Positions 45,868-54,507 of a stretch of DNA of 64,000 bases are shown piece by piece (position 1 is the stretch's first letter; every line of letters starts with the position of its first letter). The notes beneath the pieces are model-generated. The model was not told the DNA's origin, did not search any database, and saw only the letters and a program-made list of their open reading frames with translations. The translations under genes were made by a program, and so were the position numbers. Source of the DNA: an uncultured Bacillota bacterium (GTDB lineage Bacteria; Bacillota; Clostridia; Oscillospirales; Oscillospiraceae); contig CAMWBA010000002.1 in NCBI GenBank assembly GCA_947172355.1, positions 1 through 64,000 on the forward strand, given 5' to 3'.

Positions 45868-47226
45868 ATGGCCGACATCCAAAAAAACACCGTTCACAGG
45901 TTGGATATTACCGGCTATACTGCTGAGGGAATGGGGGTAGCCCGGTTGGAAGACCGGGTGGTTTTTGTGCCCTACACCATTCGCGGGGAGCGATGGCAGG
46001 TTCGACTGGAGAAAGTGAACAAACATGTAGCCTGGGGCCGCGGGACAAAACTGCTCTTACCATCCCCGGAACGGGCTGCAACAGACTGTCTTCTGTACGG
46101 CAAATGCGGCGGATGCCAGTTCCGGCATATGAGCTATGCGGAAGAGCTGCGGGCCAAAGGCCAGCGCGTCGCTGATGCATTGGAGCGAGTGGGGCATGTT
46201 AAGCTAGAACTGCCCCCGGTGCTTGGGGCAGAGAACCCCGACCGCTACCGGAATAAAGTACAGTTTCCGGTGTCCCACGACAGACACGGGCTGTCGGTGG
46301 GCTACTACCGTTCCCGGAGTCACGACGTATTGGACGCTCCAGACTGCGCGCTCCAGCCGGAAACCGTTACCCGATTGCGCAGGGCTTTCAAAAGCTGGAT
46401 GGAGCGCTATTCAGTTTCCGCTTACGACGAGGGGACGAGCAGGGGAGTGGTCCGGCACCTCTATGTCCGCACCAATAGTTGGGGGGAGAGTTTGGTGTGT
46501 GTGGTTGCCAATGCGGCCCGTCTCACCCAGTCAGGTGCGCTTGTGGACATCATGCGGCAGGCGGAGTCGGGGCTGTCAGGCGTGGTCCTCAATACCAATA
46601 CCCAAAACACCAATGTGATTCTGGGCGATCAATATACCCTTCTCTGGGGCCAGGATTGGCTGGAGGAGGAACTATGTGGTCTGACATTCCGCCTGTCCAT
46701 CCCCTCCTTTTTCCAAATCAACCACGCCCAAACGCAACGGCTGTACAATATAGCTTTCGACTTTGCCCAGCTTACCGGCGGCGAGACAGTGTTGGATCTG
46801 TACTGCGGTATTGGAACCATCTCCCTGGCCCTGGCCCGCCGGGCTGGTCGAGTGATTGGAGCAGAGATTGTTCCTCAGGCCATTGAGGATGCCCGAGAAA
46901 ACGCCCGGCGTAATGGGGTTGCCAATGTGGAATTTTTCTGCGGTGACGCTGGGGCAACCGCTAAAAAACTGGCAGAGGAGGGCGTCCAGCCTCAGGTTGT
47001 CTGTGTGGACCCGCCACGGAAAGGATTAGCCCCAGAAGTGCCTGCCATTCTGGCGGGCATGGCGCCTCAGCGGATTGTTTATGTCTCTTGCGACCCGGCT
47101 ACCATGGCACGGGATGTAGCACGATTTAACCAGCTGGGTTACCAGGCGGTAAAAGCTCAGCCGATTGATTTGTTCCCAAGAACAGCCCACGTGGAGACGG
47201 TTGTCTGCTTAGCGCAACAAATATAG
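45868..47226 (+). CDS. rlmD: 23S rRNA (uracil-5-)-methyltransferase, RlmD/RumA family
   Basis: CGGCQFRHMSYAEEL, FFQINHAQTQRLYNIA, VLDLYCGIGTISLALARR, VCVDPPRKGL, YVSCDPATMARD. Confidence 0.94.
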   Translation: MADIQKNTVHRLDITGYTAEGMGVARLEDRVVFVPYTIRGERWQVRLEKVNKHVAWGRGTKLLLPSPERAATDCLLYGKCGGCQFRHMSYAEELRAKGQRVADALERVGHVKLELPPVLGAENPDRYRNKVQFPVSHDRHGLSVGYYRSRSHDVLDAPDCALQPETVTRLRRAFKSWMERYSVSAYDEGTSRGVVRHLYVRTNSWGESLVCVVANAARLTQSGALVDIMRQAESGLSGVVLNTNTQNTNVILGDQYTLLWGQDWLEEELCGLTFRLSIPSFFQINHAQTQRLYNIAFDFAQLTGGETVLDLYCGIGTISLALARRAGRVIGAEIVPQAIEDARENARRNGVANVEFFCGDAGATAKKLAEEGVQPQVVCVDPPRKGLAPEVPAILAGMAPQRIVYVSCDPATMARDVARFNQLGYQAVKAQPIDLFPRTAHVETVVCLAQQI

Positions 47227-47239
47227 CTCTAATTCGCTT

Positions 47240-47318
47240 TTGTGCTTCTTACACCGGATATACCTTTGTGATTCCCGCTCCCTGCGGGGTGGGAACACGA
47301 AAAGAATCGGAAGCACAA
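47240..47318. repeat. nested inverted-repeat element of unknown function
   Basis: TTGTGCTTC (47240-47248) pairs with GAAGCACAA (47310-47318); inner GATTC/GAATC and a GC-rich hairpin TTCCCGCTCCCTGCGGGGTGGGAA. Confidence 0.55.
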
Positions 47319-47580
47319 CATTGAATGGACAGATGATTTGAGCAGCATTGTGGATAAGGGGTAGTCTAAACTGGTTTCAGACAAGCTCTACCGGCAAATA
47401 GAAACAAAACCTCGGTTATACTATAGAAACTGTATTGCAGGATAATGTCCAGGCACTTGATATGTGCAAAAAATATGGAGCGGATTAACTGCTTATTGAT
47501 TATGAATATCATATTGATGTGGTTAGCCATAATGGGCGACTGTGCTTCCGGTCAGTTTGAAAAGGAAGGTGGAACTTGGC

Positions 47581-48348
47581 TTATATCCTAAAAAGTTCGG
47601 CTTCTTTTCGTTTGCTGCACGCCTTCTTGAGTGCCAGCGAGGCAACCGATACCAATGCACGGTTCACCTTTCGAGCGCTCTGGGGACATTTTGCAACACA
47701 CCGCATACAGGAGATACATTTCTTAGGATCTGCTGTTTTCAAGTGTTCCTGAGGGATTGCCTCTGCTGGGCAGATTTTTGCACAAAGTCCGCAGCCATTA
47801 CAGCTCGTGTCCGCTTTGGGAACCAGCCCCGCACCGCCTGCCTTTTTGTAAGGCCGGCTGCCAGGAATCTGCGGTGCCCCATTCAACATTCCCGCTTTGA
47901 ATTGTTCAAAAATCACCGTTCCAAAGGCTCTGAGCTGCCGTTCGTCTTCTTGGTCCGGCCGGCCGGATGCATATTGGTGTATGATGGAGTGTTCTGCCAC
48001 TGAGGAAATAGCGGCAGCTACGGTGAATCCATCTTTTTTTGCGATGTCTGCCAGTTCAATCAAGGTGTCCTCATAGGCCCGGTTGCCATATACACACAAC
48101 AACACACACGTTGCGCCATTGCCTTGAATTTGTGTTAGCCGTTCAGCGGCGAGACTTGGGACACGACCTCCATAGGAGGGAAGAGCAATCAGAACAAGAT
48201 CTTCTGCCGCTATCCTGCATGTTGAGAAATCAGCTGCAGGGTTTGTCAGGTCAACGGTCTCTACCGATGGACTCCACACCGATGTAACCAGCTTTGCTGT
48301 TTTTTCCGTTCCCCCTGTCGGGCTGAAAATCAGCTGCACATACTTCAT
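47581..48348 (-). CDS. EFR1-like flavodoxin/2[4Fe-4S] ferredoxin protein
   Basis: LIFSPTGGTEKTAKLV flavodoxin-like start; CNGCGLCAKICPAEAI and CISCMRCVAKCPQSARK clusters. Confidence 0.9.
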   Translation of the reverse strand: MKYVQLIFSPTGGTEKTAKLVTSVWSPSVETVDLTNPAADFSTCRIAAEDLVLIALPSYGGRVPSLAAERLTQIQGNGATCVLLCVYGNRAYEDTLIELADIAKKDGFTVAAAISSVAEHSIIHQYASGRPDQEDERQLRAFGTVIFEQFKAGMLNGAPQIPGSRPYKKAGGAGLVPKADTSCNGCGLCAKICPAEAIPQEHLKTADPKKCISCMRCVAKCPQSARKVNRALVSVASLALKKACSKRKEAELFRI

Positions 48349-48491
48349 GTTATATACCCCCAACGTGTAATTTTTAGATTTATACCAGAGACAGTATAAT
48401 CCTTGCTGGATGTAATGTCAATATTTACACCAAAAGTCTTTTGTGATAATATAGCTGATATCTGGCGGTTTTGGAGGGGGAGGATAAGCAT

Positions 48492-48920
48492 ATGCATATA
48501 AGCACCAAATGTTCGGTTGCCATTCATTGTCTTGTTTTTATTTGTGAGTATGGAGAAAGCAAGAAAGTTACAAGCGAATTGCTGTCACTCTCTACCGGTG
48601 TGAATCCTGTAACCATACGGAATATCATAAGCGCATTAAAGAAAGATGGCATTCTTTCCGTCAAATTTGGTACTGGCGGTACAGCGCTTAACTGTCCTCC
48701 GGAAGAGATTACGTTATATCGCATCTGCAAAGCGATTGAACCGGATTTTCTCGATAAATTGATTGGCATTCATGCAGCTCCTTCCCCTGTGTGTCCAGTG
48801 GGGCGAAACATTCACCGTATTTTGGATTCTTCCTATCATAGAGTACAAGAGGACCTGCAAAAAAGTTTGCAAAGCATCAATATGGAGGAAATTATGAGCA
48901 AGTATCATAGGAAGCAATGA
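48492..48920 (+). CDS. Rrf2 family transcriptional regulator
   Basis: MHISTKCSVAIHCLVFICEYGESKKVTSELLSLSTGVNPVTIRNIISALKKDGILSVKFGTGG. Confidence 0.88.
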   Translation: MHISTKCSVAIHCLVFICEYGESKKVTSELLSLSTGVNPVTIRNIISALKKDGILSVKFGTGGTALNCPPEEITLYRICKAIEPDFLDKLIGIHAAPSPVCPVGRNIHRILDSSYHRVQEDLQKSLQSINMEEIMSKYHRKQ

Positions 48921-49005
48921 GAAATATTCAGTTCAATGAGATGGAATCCATTTGACCATCACGGTGTTTTTAGGTAAGAGACTGTTTCTGCACAGAAACG
49001 CAGAA

Positions 49006-49070
49006 AGAGATTGAGGTTGGCGTGATTCCCCATTATCGGTCGTGGGGTACACATTCCAACCTCAATCTCT
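49006..49070. repeat. 15-bp perfect inverted repeat with 35-nt spacer and internal short stem
   Basis: AGAGATTGAGGTTGG (49006-49020) / CCAACCTCAATCTCT (49056-49070); internal CCCCA/TGGGG; flanking hairpin GTTTCTG-CA-CAGAAAC. Confidence 0.6.
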
Positions 49071-49270
49071 ATTCGATACGCTCGAATCACAGTCCCGATT
49101 TCATAACGTTTCCCTTCTCGGATTGCAGGAAACGAATGTCACAACAGGAGAAGAATGTATATACAGCTTAAACGGCAAAAATCACAACTGCAAATTCAAT
49201 CGATCTAAAAGGTTGTTAATTGAAACAAACTTTTTGAAAAGTATGGCGTTTGTTCATTGAAAAAACTTGG

Positions 49271-49999
49271 TCAACCCTGGTCCCAGTTGTGGTAGACGTT
49301 CTGCACGTCGTCGTTCTCTTCCAGCAGATCAATGAGCTTTTCCATGTTTTTGATATCGCCCTCGTCCGTAAGTGTAACATAGTTCTGGGGCACCATCTGA
49401 ACACCGGCCTCCAGGAAGGTGTAGCCCTTGGCCTCCAGTGCCTCTGTGACGGCAGCGAAAGCGTCAGGGTTGGTGTAGACCTCGAAAACCTCGCTATCGG
49501 CCTGCATATCATCGGCACCCGCCTCCAGGGCATCCATCATCACGGTGTCCTCATCCAGATCCTCGGACTCGATGACAATAACGCCCTTTCGGTCAAAGGA
49601 CCAAGACACACAGCCAGTGGCACCCAGTCCCTTGCCGTACTTGTCCAGCAGGTGGCGCACTTCGGGGGCGGTGCGGTTGCGGTTGTCGGTGAGGGCCTCT
49701 ACAATGACAGCTACGCCATTGGGACCATAGCCCTCATAGACCACATTTTCAAAGCTGTCTGTGTTGCCGGAGCCCAGCGCTTTATCAATAGTGCGCTTAA
49801 TGTTGTCATTGGGCATGTTGGCCGCTTTGGCTTTGGCAATGACGGTGGCCAAGCGGGAATTGTTGGCGGGGTCGCCGCTGCCGCCGGTCTTCACCGCGAC
49901 AATCATCTCGCGGGCGATCTTGGTAAAAATTTGGGAGCGCTTGGCGTCTGCCGCGCCCTTGGTCTTTTGTATGTTGTGCCACTTGGAATGTCCGGACAT
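49271..49999 (-). CDS. yebC: YebC/PmpR family transcriptional/translational regulator
   Basis: MSGHSKWHNIQKTKGAADAKRSQIFTKIAREMIVAVKTGGSGDPANNSRL. Confidence 0.97.
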   Translation of the reverse strand: MSGHSKWHNIQKTKGAADAKRSQIFTKIAREMIVAVKTGGSGDPANNSRLATVIAKAKAANMPNDNIKRTIDKALGSGNTDSFENVVYEGYGPNGVAVIVEALTDNRNRTAPEVRHLLDKYGKGLGATGCVSWSFDRKGVIVIESEDLDEDTVMMDALEAGADDMQADSEVFEVYTNPDAFAAVTEALEAKGYTFLEAGVQMVPQNYVTLTDEGDIKNMEKLIDLLEENDDVQNVYHNWDQG

Positions 50000-50170
50000 G
50001 AATATCTTCCCCTTCTTGTATAATAGGCGGAGGTATTATACCACTGTTTTACTTGATTTGCAAGCTGTATTTTGGCTGGCATGCCGATTCCTGTTCGCCG
50101 TGGTTTGTGTTCATTTGGTCTGTATCATGGTAACTCCCGCAAATAATTTTCCTGACAGGCGAAAAACATC

Positions 50171-50199
50171 TTGCAATTCTAATGGAACTGTGATAAACT
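50171..50199 (+). promoter_or_regulatory. rplS promoter
   Basis: TTGCAA-N17-TAAACT. Confidence 0.65.
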
Positions 50200-50295
50200 C
50201 CTTTTCGTCTGAAAACGGGCGGTCCTCTGCGGTGTCTTAAATGAAGAAAGACGGAAGGCCGGAATGAACGCCTATACAACAGGAGGAAAGCAAGT

Positions 50296-50637
50296 ATGGA
50301 TCTGATGAAAGCGTTTACCGAGAAGTATACCAAGGCCGAGCCGCCCAAGGTGTCCATTGGCGACACAGTACGGGTTCACCTACGGGTGAAGGAGGGCAAC
50401 CGTGAGCGTATTCAGGTGTTCGAGGGCACTGTGATTGCAAAGAAGCACGGCGGCATTGAGGAGAGCTTCACCGTCCGCCGCATCTCTTACGGCATTGGTG
50501 TGGAGAAGGTGTTCCCCCTCCACTCCCCGGCGGTAGAGAAGGTGGAGGTTGTCCGCAAGGGCAAGGTGCGCCGCGCCAAGCTGTACTACCTGCGTGACCG
50601 CGTGGGCAAGGCCGCTAAGGTCAAGGAAGCGCTGTGA
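50296..50637 (+). CDS. rplS: 50S ribosomal protein L19
   Basis: [90 protein letters not shown]. Confidence 0.98.
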   Translation: MDLMKAFTEKYTKAEPPKVSIGDTVRVHLRVKEGNRERIQVFEGTVIAKKHGGIEESFTVRRISYGIGVEKVFPLHSPAVEKVEVVRKGKVRRAKLYYLRDRVGKAAKVKEAL

Positions 50638-50640
50638 TTC

Positions 50641-50670
50641 AAAAAAGGAGCGGCTTTGCCGCTCCTTTTT
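50641..50670 (+). terminator. rplS intrinsic terminator
   Basis: AAAAAAGGAGCGGC-ttt-GCCGCTCCTTTTT. Confidence 0.93.
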
Positions 50671-50705
50671 CTTCAATCCGCTCTTATTGCCGGAGGAGGA
50701 GTGGT

Positions 50706-51181
50706 ATGGAATATAACATAAGGACACTGGAAAAGTCAGAATACCCTCTTCGGAAGGAATTTTTGTATGAGGCAATCTTCGTTCCGGAAGGGGTGGAGCC
50801 GCCTCCAAGAGCTATCCTTGAAGCTCCGGAGCTCCAAGTTTACATTGCCGGGTTTGGAAGGGAAGAAGATGACAGAGCCCTTGCCGTGGAGGCAGATGGC
50901 AGGGTAGTGGGTGCCGTTTGGGTCCGCATTATGGACGACTATGGGCATGTTGACAATGAAACGCTTTCCTTCGCTGTCTCATTATACAAGAAATACCGGG
51001 GACTTGGGATTGGGACTGAGATGATGAGCGAATGCTTTCCATATTGAAGGATTGCGGATATCGACGGGCCTCACTGGCGGTTCAAAAAGCCAACTACGCG
51101 GTTCGCATGTATCAAAGAATCGGCTTTGACCTTGCCAGTGAAACAGAAGACGAATATATTATGGTAAACCGACTGCAATAA
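50706..51181 (+). pseudogene. GNAT N-acetyltransferase interrupted by a -1-type frameshift near 51030
   Basis: ORF ends ...KKYRGLGIGTEMMSECFPY*, while the next frame continues RMLSILKDCGYRRASLAVQKANYAVRMYQRIGFDLASETEDEYIMVNRLQ*, completing the GNAT fold. Confidence 0.85.
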
Positions 51182-51187
51182 CGGGCA

Positions 51188-51958
51188 TTACGCTCCCAGC
51201 AACACCTTTTGCGCCAGACCCAGCGCCAGCAGATGGGCAGGGTAGAAGACGTACCACAAGTATTTGTCCCCGGGAAAGGCCCTTCCCTTTTTGCCGTTGT
51301 AAAAGAAGGTGAACGCTACCCCCAGCAGGGGTCCCGCCGCGTTGATACACAGCATATGGAACCAGGTATAGATGAACAGCTGGTCGGAAAAGAACATCCA
51401 AATCAGCTTGTACCGGGACAGGGGCATGAGGAACAGCCACAGCAGGGCCTTTTTCCGTACCGGCCAGTGTTCGGTGAGATAGAAGACCAGGATGAACAGG
51501 ATGTAACGCCCCTTTCCCTCGGCAATGGCAAAATGTTCGGCTGCAATTACCACTCCGGCAGCCAGCAGATACCCCAGTCCCATTCGTTTCTCGTTGCCCC
51601 AGTTCATCAGCCGCAGGGTGAGCAGCCCCAGCAGCAGGGTAAACATAATGTTTCCATGGAAGCCAAACAGTAGATAATAGGGATACTCGGCCAGACAGGC
51701 GAAAACCAGCAGGCGCAAAGCGTACATTTTGAAGTTCCGTGTGTGCCGGTACCCGTTGGCGATGGAGAACAGAAAGATGGGCGCGGCGATGCGGCCGATG
51801 TAGTCTGTACAGCGCTGAAGGACCAGAAGTGCCGGGATGGTCTCTGCGGTGTTGGGGAAGAAGAGGACTTCCACCGTCAGCGCCAATGGCCAGACATAGG
51901 TTGCATGGTCCCACAGCATGGACAGCAGCGCAATTCCTTTTAAAGCGAAAAAGCTCAT
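51188..51958 (-). CDS. TraX family membrane protein
   Basis: MSFFALKGIALLSMLWDHATYVW, IGRIAAPIFLFSIANGYRHTRN, EYPYYLLFGFHGNIMFTLLLGLL. Confidence 0.85.
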   Translation of the reverse strand: MSFFALKGIALLSMLWDHATYVWPLALTVEVLFFPNTAETIPALLVLQRCTDYIGRIAAPIFLFSIANGYRHTRNFKMYALRLLVFACLAEYPYYLLFGFHGNIMFTLLLGLLTLRLMNWGNEKRMGLGYLLAAGVVIAAEHFAIAEGKGRYILFILVFYLTEHWPVRKKALLWLFLMPLSRYKLIWMFFSDQLFIYTWFHMLCINAAGPLLGVAFTFFYNGKKGRAFPGDKYLWYVFYPAHLLALGLAQKVLLGA

Positions 51959-52084
51959 AAAAAAGACTCCTTTCAGTTTTTGGTAATAGAGAGGATAACA
52001 GGTAATTCTTACAAAACAGCGGACAGGTTCCTTACAAATTTCTGACATTTGGCGGACCTGCCAGACTATGGGAGGTGAACGGCG

Positions 52085-53626
52085 CTGAACCGTTCTAAGT
52101 ATCTGCGCCTGAGCACGCTGATTCTAGTTGCAGCGTTCTGGATGCTTCTGGGGGGAGCAGCCCACTACAGTTTGGTGGACGACCTCCAGTGGGGCACCCA
52201 GACAGGGCTGGACTGGTGGCGGTACGGGCTGCTGAACAACCGGTATGCGGGTAATTTTTGTGCAGTTGTCCTGTGCCGCTCCCTCACCATCAAAACACTG
52301 GTGATGGGCGGGACCATGTTCCTGATTCCCTATCTTATGGCAAAGCTGGCCGCCCGGGGGCGGGAGGAGGGCTTTCTTCCCGCCTTTCTGACCTGCAATT
52401 TCGGGATTCTTCTCATGCCAACGGCTTTGTGGCGGGAGGTTTACGGCTGGGTGTCCGGCTTTGGCAACTACAGTTTATCGGTGCTGGCCTTTCTGATATG
52501 GCTGACCGCCTTGGTTCATGTGGAAAAAAGCAGGCGGACGGGGGGCTGGCCGGTATTTCTGTTTGTACACACCCTGGTGATGGGCCTGTTTTTAGAGCAC
52601 TTATCCCTGCTGTTTCTGGGAGCTGGTCTGATTTTGGCGCTGTACTCCATGACCGCTGCGGGAAAAAGACTTCAGCTGCCCTTTTGGGCGTGCCTAGCGG
52701 GGGCGGTGCTGGCGGTCTACCTCATGTTTTTTAACGACATTGTAATAACGCTGCTGACCGATGGTGTTTCTCTGGGAGGACGCCGGGCCCTTTCGTTCTC
52801 GTTAGAGGGAGGGCTGCTGTCCGCCGCCGGACAGATTGCCGGGCGGTATTTGGGCACATTGTTGGCAGGACCCTTGTTAGAGGGAGTCCATACCAGTCTG
52901 CCACTGGCCTTTCTTACGGCCGGGGCATTCTGGGACAGCAAGGTCCGCTGGCTGATGCCGCTGGGGTTGATCCCCCTGGCCTGGGGGTGTTGGATGTGGA
53001 AGACTGGGGGGCGCGGCACGCCGGCGGACGCCATGATGTGTGGCCTGTGCTGGCTGCTGCCGCTGCTGGCGTTGATGGTTCAGAATTGTAGCGGGAGGGT
53101 GAAAACCGGACGGCTTTTGTTGTATTTGTCGGCCCCCTTGTCTCTGATGCCGGTGGCGGCGGTGTCCATCTCCGGCTGGAGGTTTTACTTCTTCCCCATG
53201 GTGATGGTGCTTTTGACGGCGGTGGATGTATGCGTCCCCTTTCTGACCAGAAAACCCATCCTATGGGGGGTGGCGGCACTGACGGTTGTGCTGATGGTCC
53301 CTTGGGTATACCGAGGGAGCAATGTACTCGCCTGCAACCTTACCGAGCAGCGGCTGATTGATCAGGCAAAGACAGGAGGAGAAAAGACCTTGATTCTGCC
53401 CACCGACCGGTACGACAATAGACAGTGGTATGTGCGAAACCCCTGGAGTGCCGAGGGGGCCTACTACTATCGAGAGCGGTTTGGCCTGGAAGAAGATGTG
53501 ACCCTTATCTTTCTGCCTGCGGGGTCCTTTGACCTCTGGCCGGATATCCCGGATGAACTATGGGAGAAGCGAGTGGAGTTGCCCCCCAGCGATGAATTTG
53601 TGTATACCATGCCGGTGATAAAGTAG
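52085..53626 (+). CDS. large membrane protein (DUF6056-like by eye)
   Basis: 494+ aa multi-TM ORF; GGGAGGTG RBS precedes an in-frame CTG (52085) rather than an ATG, first ATG at 52142. Confidence 0.65.
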   Translation: MNRSKYLRLSTLILVAAFWMLLGGAAHYSLVDDLQWGTQTGLDWWRYGLLNNRYAGNFCAVVLCRSLTIKTLVMGGTMFLIPYLMAKLAARGREEGFLPAFLTCNFGILLMPTALWREVYGWVSGFGNYSLSVLAFLIWLTALVHVEKSRRTGGWPVFLFVHTLVMGLFLEHLSLLFLGAGLILALYSMTAAGKRLQLPFWACLAGAVLAVYLMFFNDIVITLLTDGVSLGGRRALSFSLEGGLLSAAGQIAGRYLGTLLAGPLLEGVHTSLPLAFLTAGAFWDSKVRWLMPLGLIPLAWGCWMWKTGGRGTPADAMMCGLCWLLPLLALMVQNCSGRVKTGRLLLYLSAPLSLMPVAAVSISGWRFYFFPMVMVLLTAVDVCVPFLTRKPILWGVAALTVVLMVPWVYRGSNVLACNLTEQRLIDQAKTGGEKTLILPTDRYDNRQWYVRNPWSAEGAYYYRERFGLEEDVTLIFLPAGSFDLWPDIPDELWEKRVELPPSDEFVYTMPVIK

Positions 53627-53636
53627 GAGGATCTTA

Positions 53637-54506
53637 ATGAACATTCAATGGTACCCCGGCCACATGACCAAAACCCGGCGTCAGATTGAGGCCGACTTGA
53701 AATTGGTAGACATTGTGGCGGAAATTATTGATGCCCGTATTCCAGCGTCCAGCCGCAACCCGGATATCGACGCCATCTGTGCGGAAAAGCCCCGGCTTAT
53801 CGTCCTCAACCGGGCGGACCAAGCCGACCCCGCCCAAACCAAAGCCTGGGGGGCGTATTTCCGGAGCCAGGGCCACTCCGTTTTGGAGAGCGACGCCCGG
53901 TCCGGGAAGGGAATCGGCCAGTTTTCTGCGGTAGTGCAAGGTGTGCTGAAAGACCAGATTGCCCGCTGGCGGGAGAAAGGCCAGATAGGCCGGCCCGTCC
54001 GGGCCATGGTGGTGGGGGTACCCAACGTGGGCAAATCCACCTTTATCAACAAAGTGGCGAAACGGAAGTCCGCCAAAGCGGGGGACCGCCCCGGCGTCAC
54101 CCGGGGGAAGCAGTGGGTCCATGTGGATCAGGGGCTGGACCTGTTGGACACCCCCGGCATCCTCTGGCCCAAATTTGAGGACGAGCGCACCGGCATGAAT
54201 CTGGCCTTTACCGGGGCGGTGAAGGACGAGATCATGGATGTGGAGACCCTGGGCTGTCACTTCATGGCCCTGCTGGGGGAGCGCTATCCCCAGGCCCTTA
54301 TGGATAGCTACAAGCTCTCGGAAGTCCCCGCAAGGGAGGAAGGGGAGAACGATGCAGCCTGGGGTTACCGTCTCCTTCAGACCGCCGCCGCCAGACGGGG
54401 GATGCGCGTTTCCGGCAACGAGCTGGACACCGAACGGATGTCCCGGGTCCTTCTGGATGAGTACCGGGGCGGAAAGCTGGGGCGGTTTACATTAGAGACA
54501 CCATAA
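53637..54506 (+). CDS. rbgA: ribosome biogenesis GTPase RbgA/YlqF
   Basis: QWYPGHMTKTRRQIEADLKLVDIVAEIIDARIPASSRNPDID, VGVPNVGKSTFINKVAKRKSAKAGDRPGVTRGKQWV (circularly permuted GTPase). Confidence 0.96.
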   Translation: MNIQWYPGHMTKTRRQIEADLKLVDIVAEIIDARIPASSRNPDIDAICAEKPRLIVLNRADQADPAQTKAWGAYFRSQGHSVLESDARSGKGIGQFSAVVQGVLKDQIARWREKGQIGRPVRAMVVGVPNVGKSTFINKVAKRKSAKAGDRPGVTRGKQWVHVDQGLDLLDTPGILWPKFEDERTGMNLAFTGAVKDEIMDVETLGCHFMALLGERYPQALMDSYKLSEVPAREEGENDAAWGYRLLQTAAARRGMRVSGNELDTERMSRVLLDEYRGGKLGRFTLETP

Positions 54507-54507
54507 A

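Noticed and set aside
49042-49260. 72-aa ORF in the Rrf2-yebC intergenic region
   Set aside because: Begins inside the inverted repeat, has no RBS, and the composition is not protein-like.
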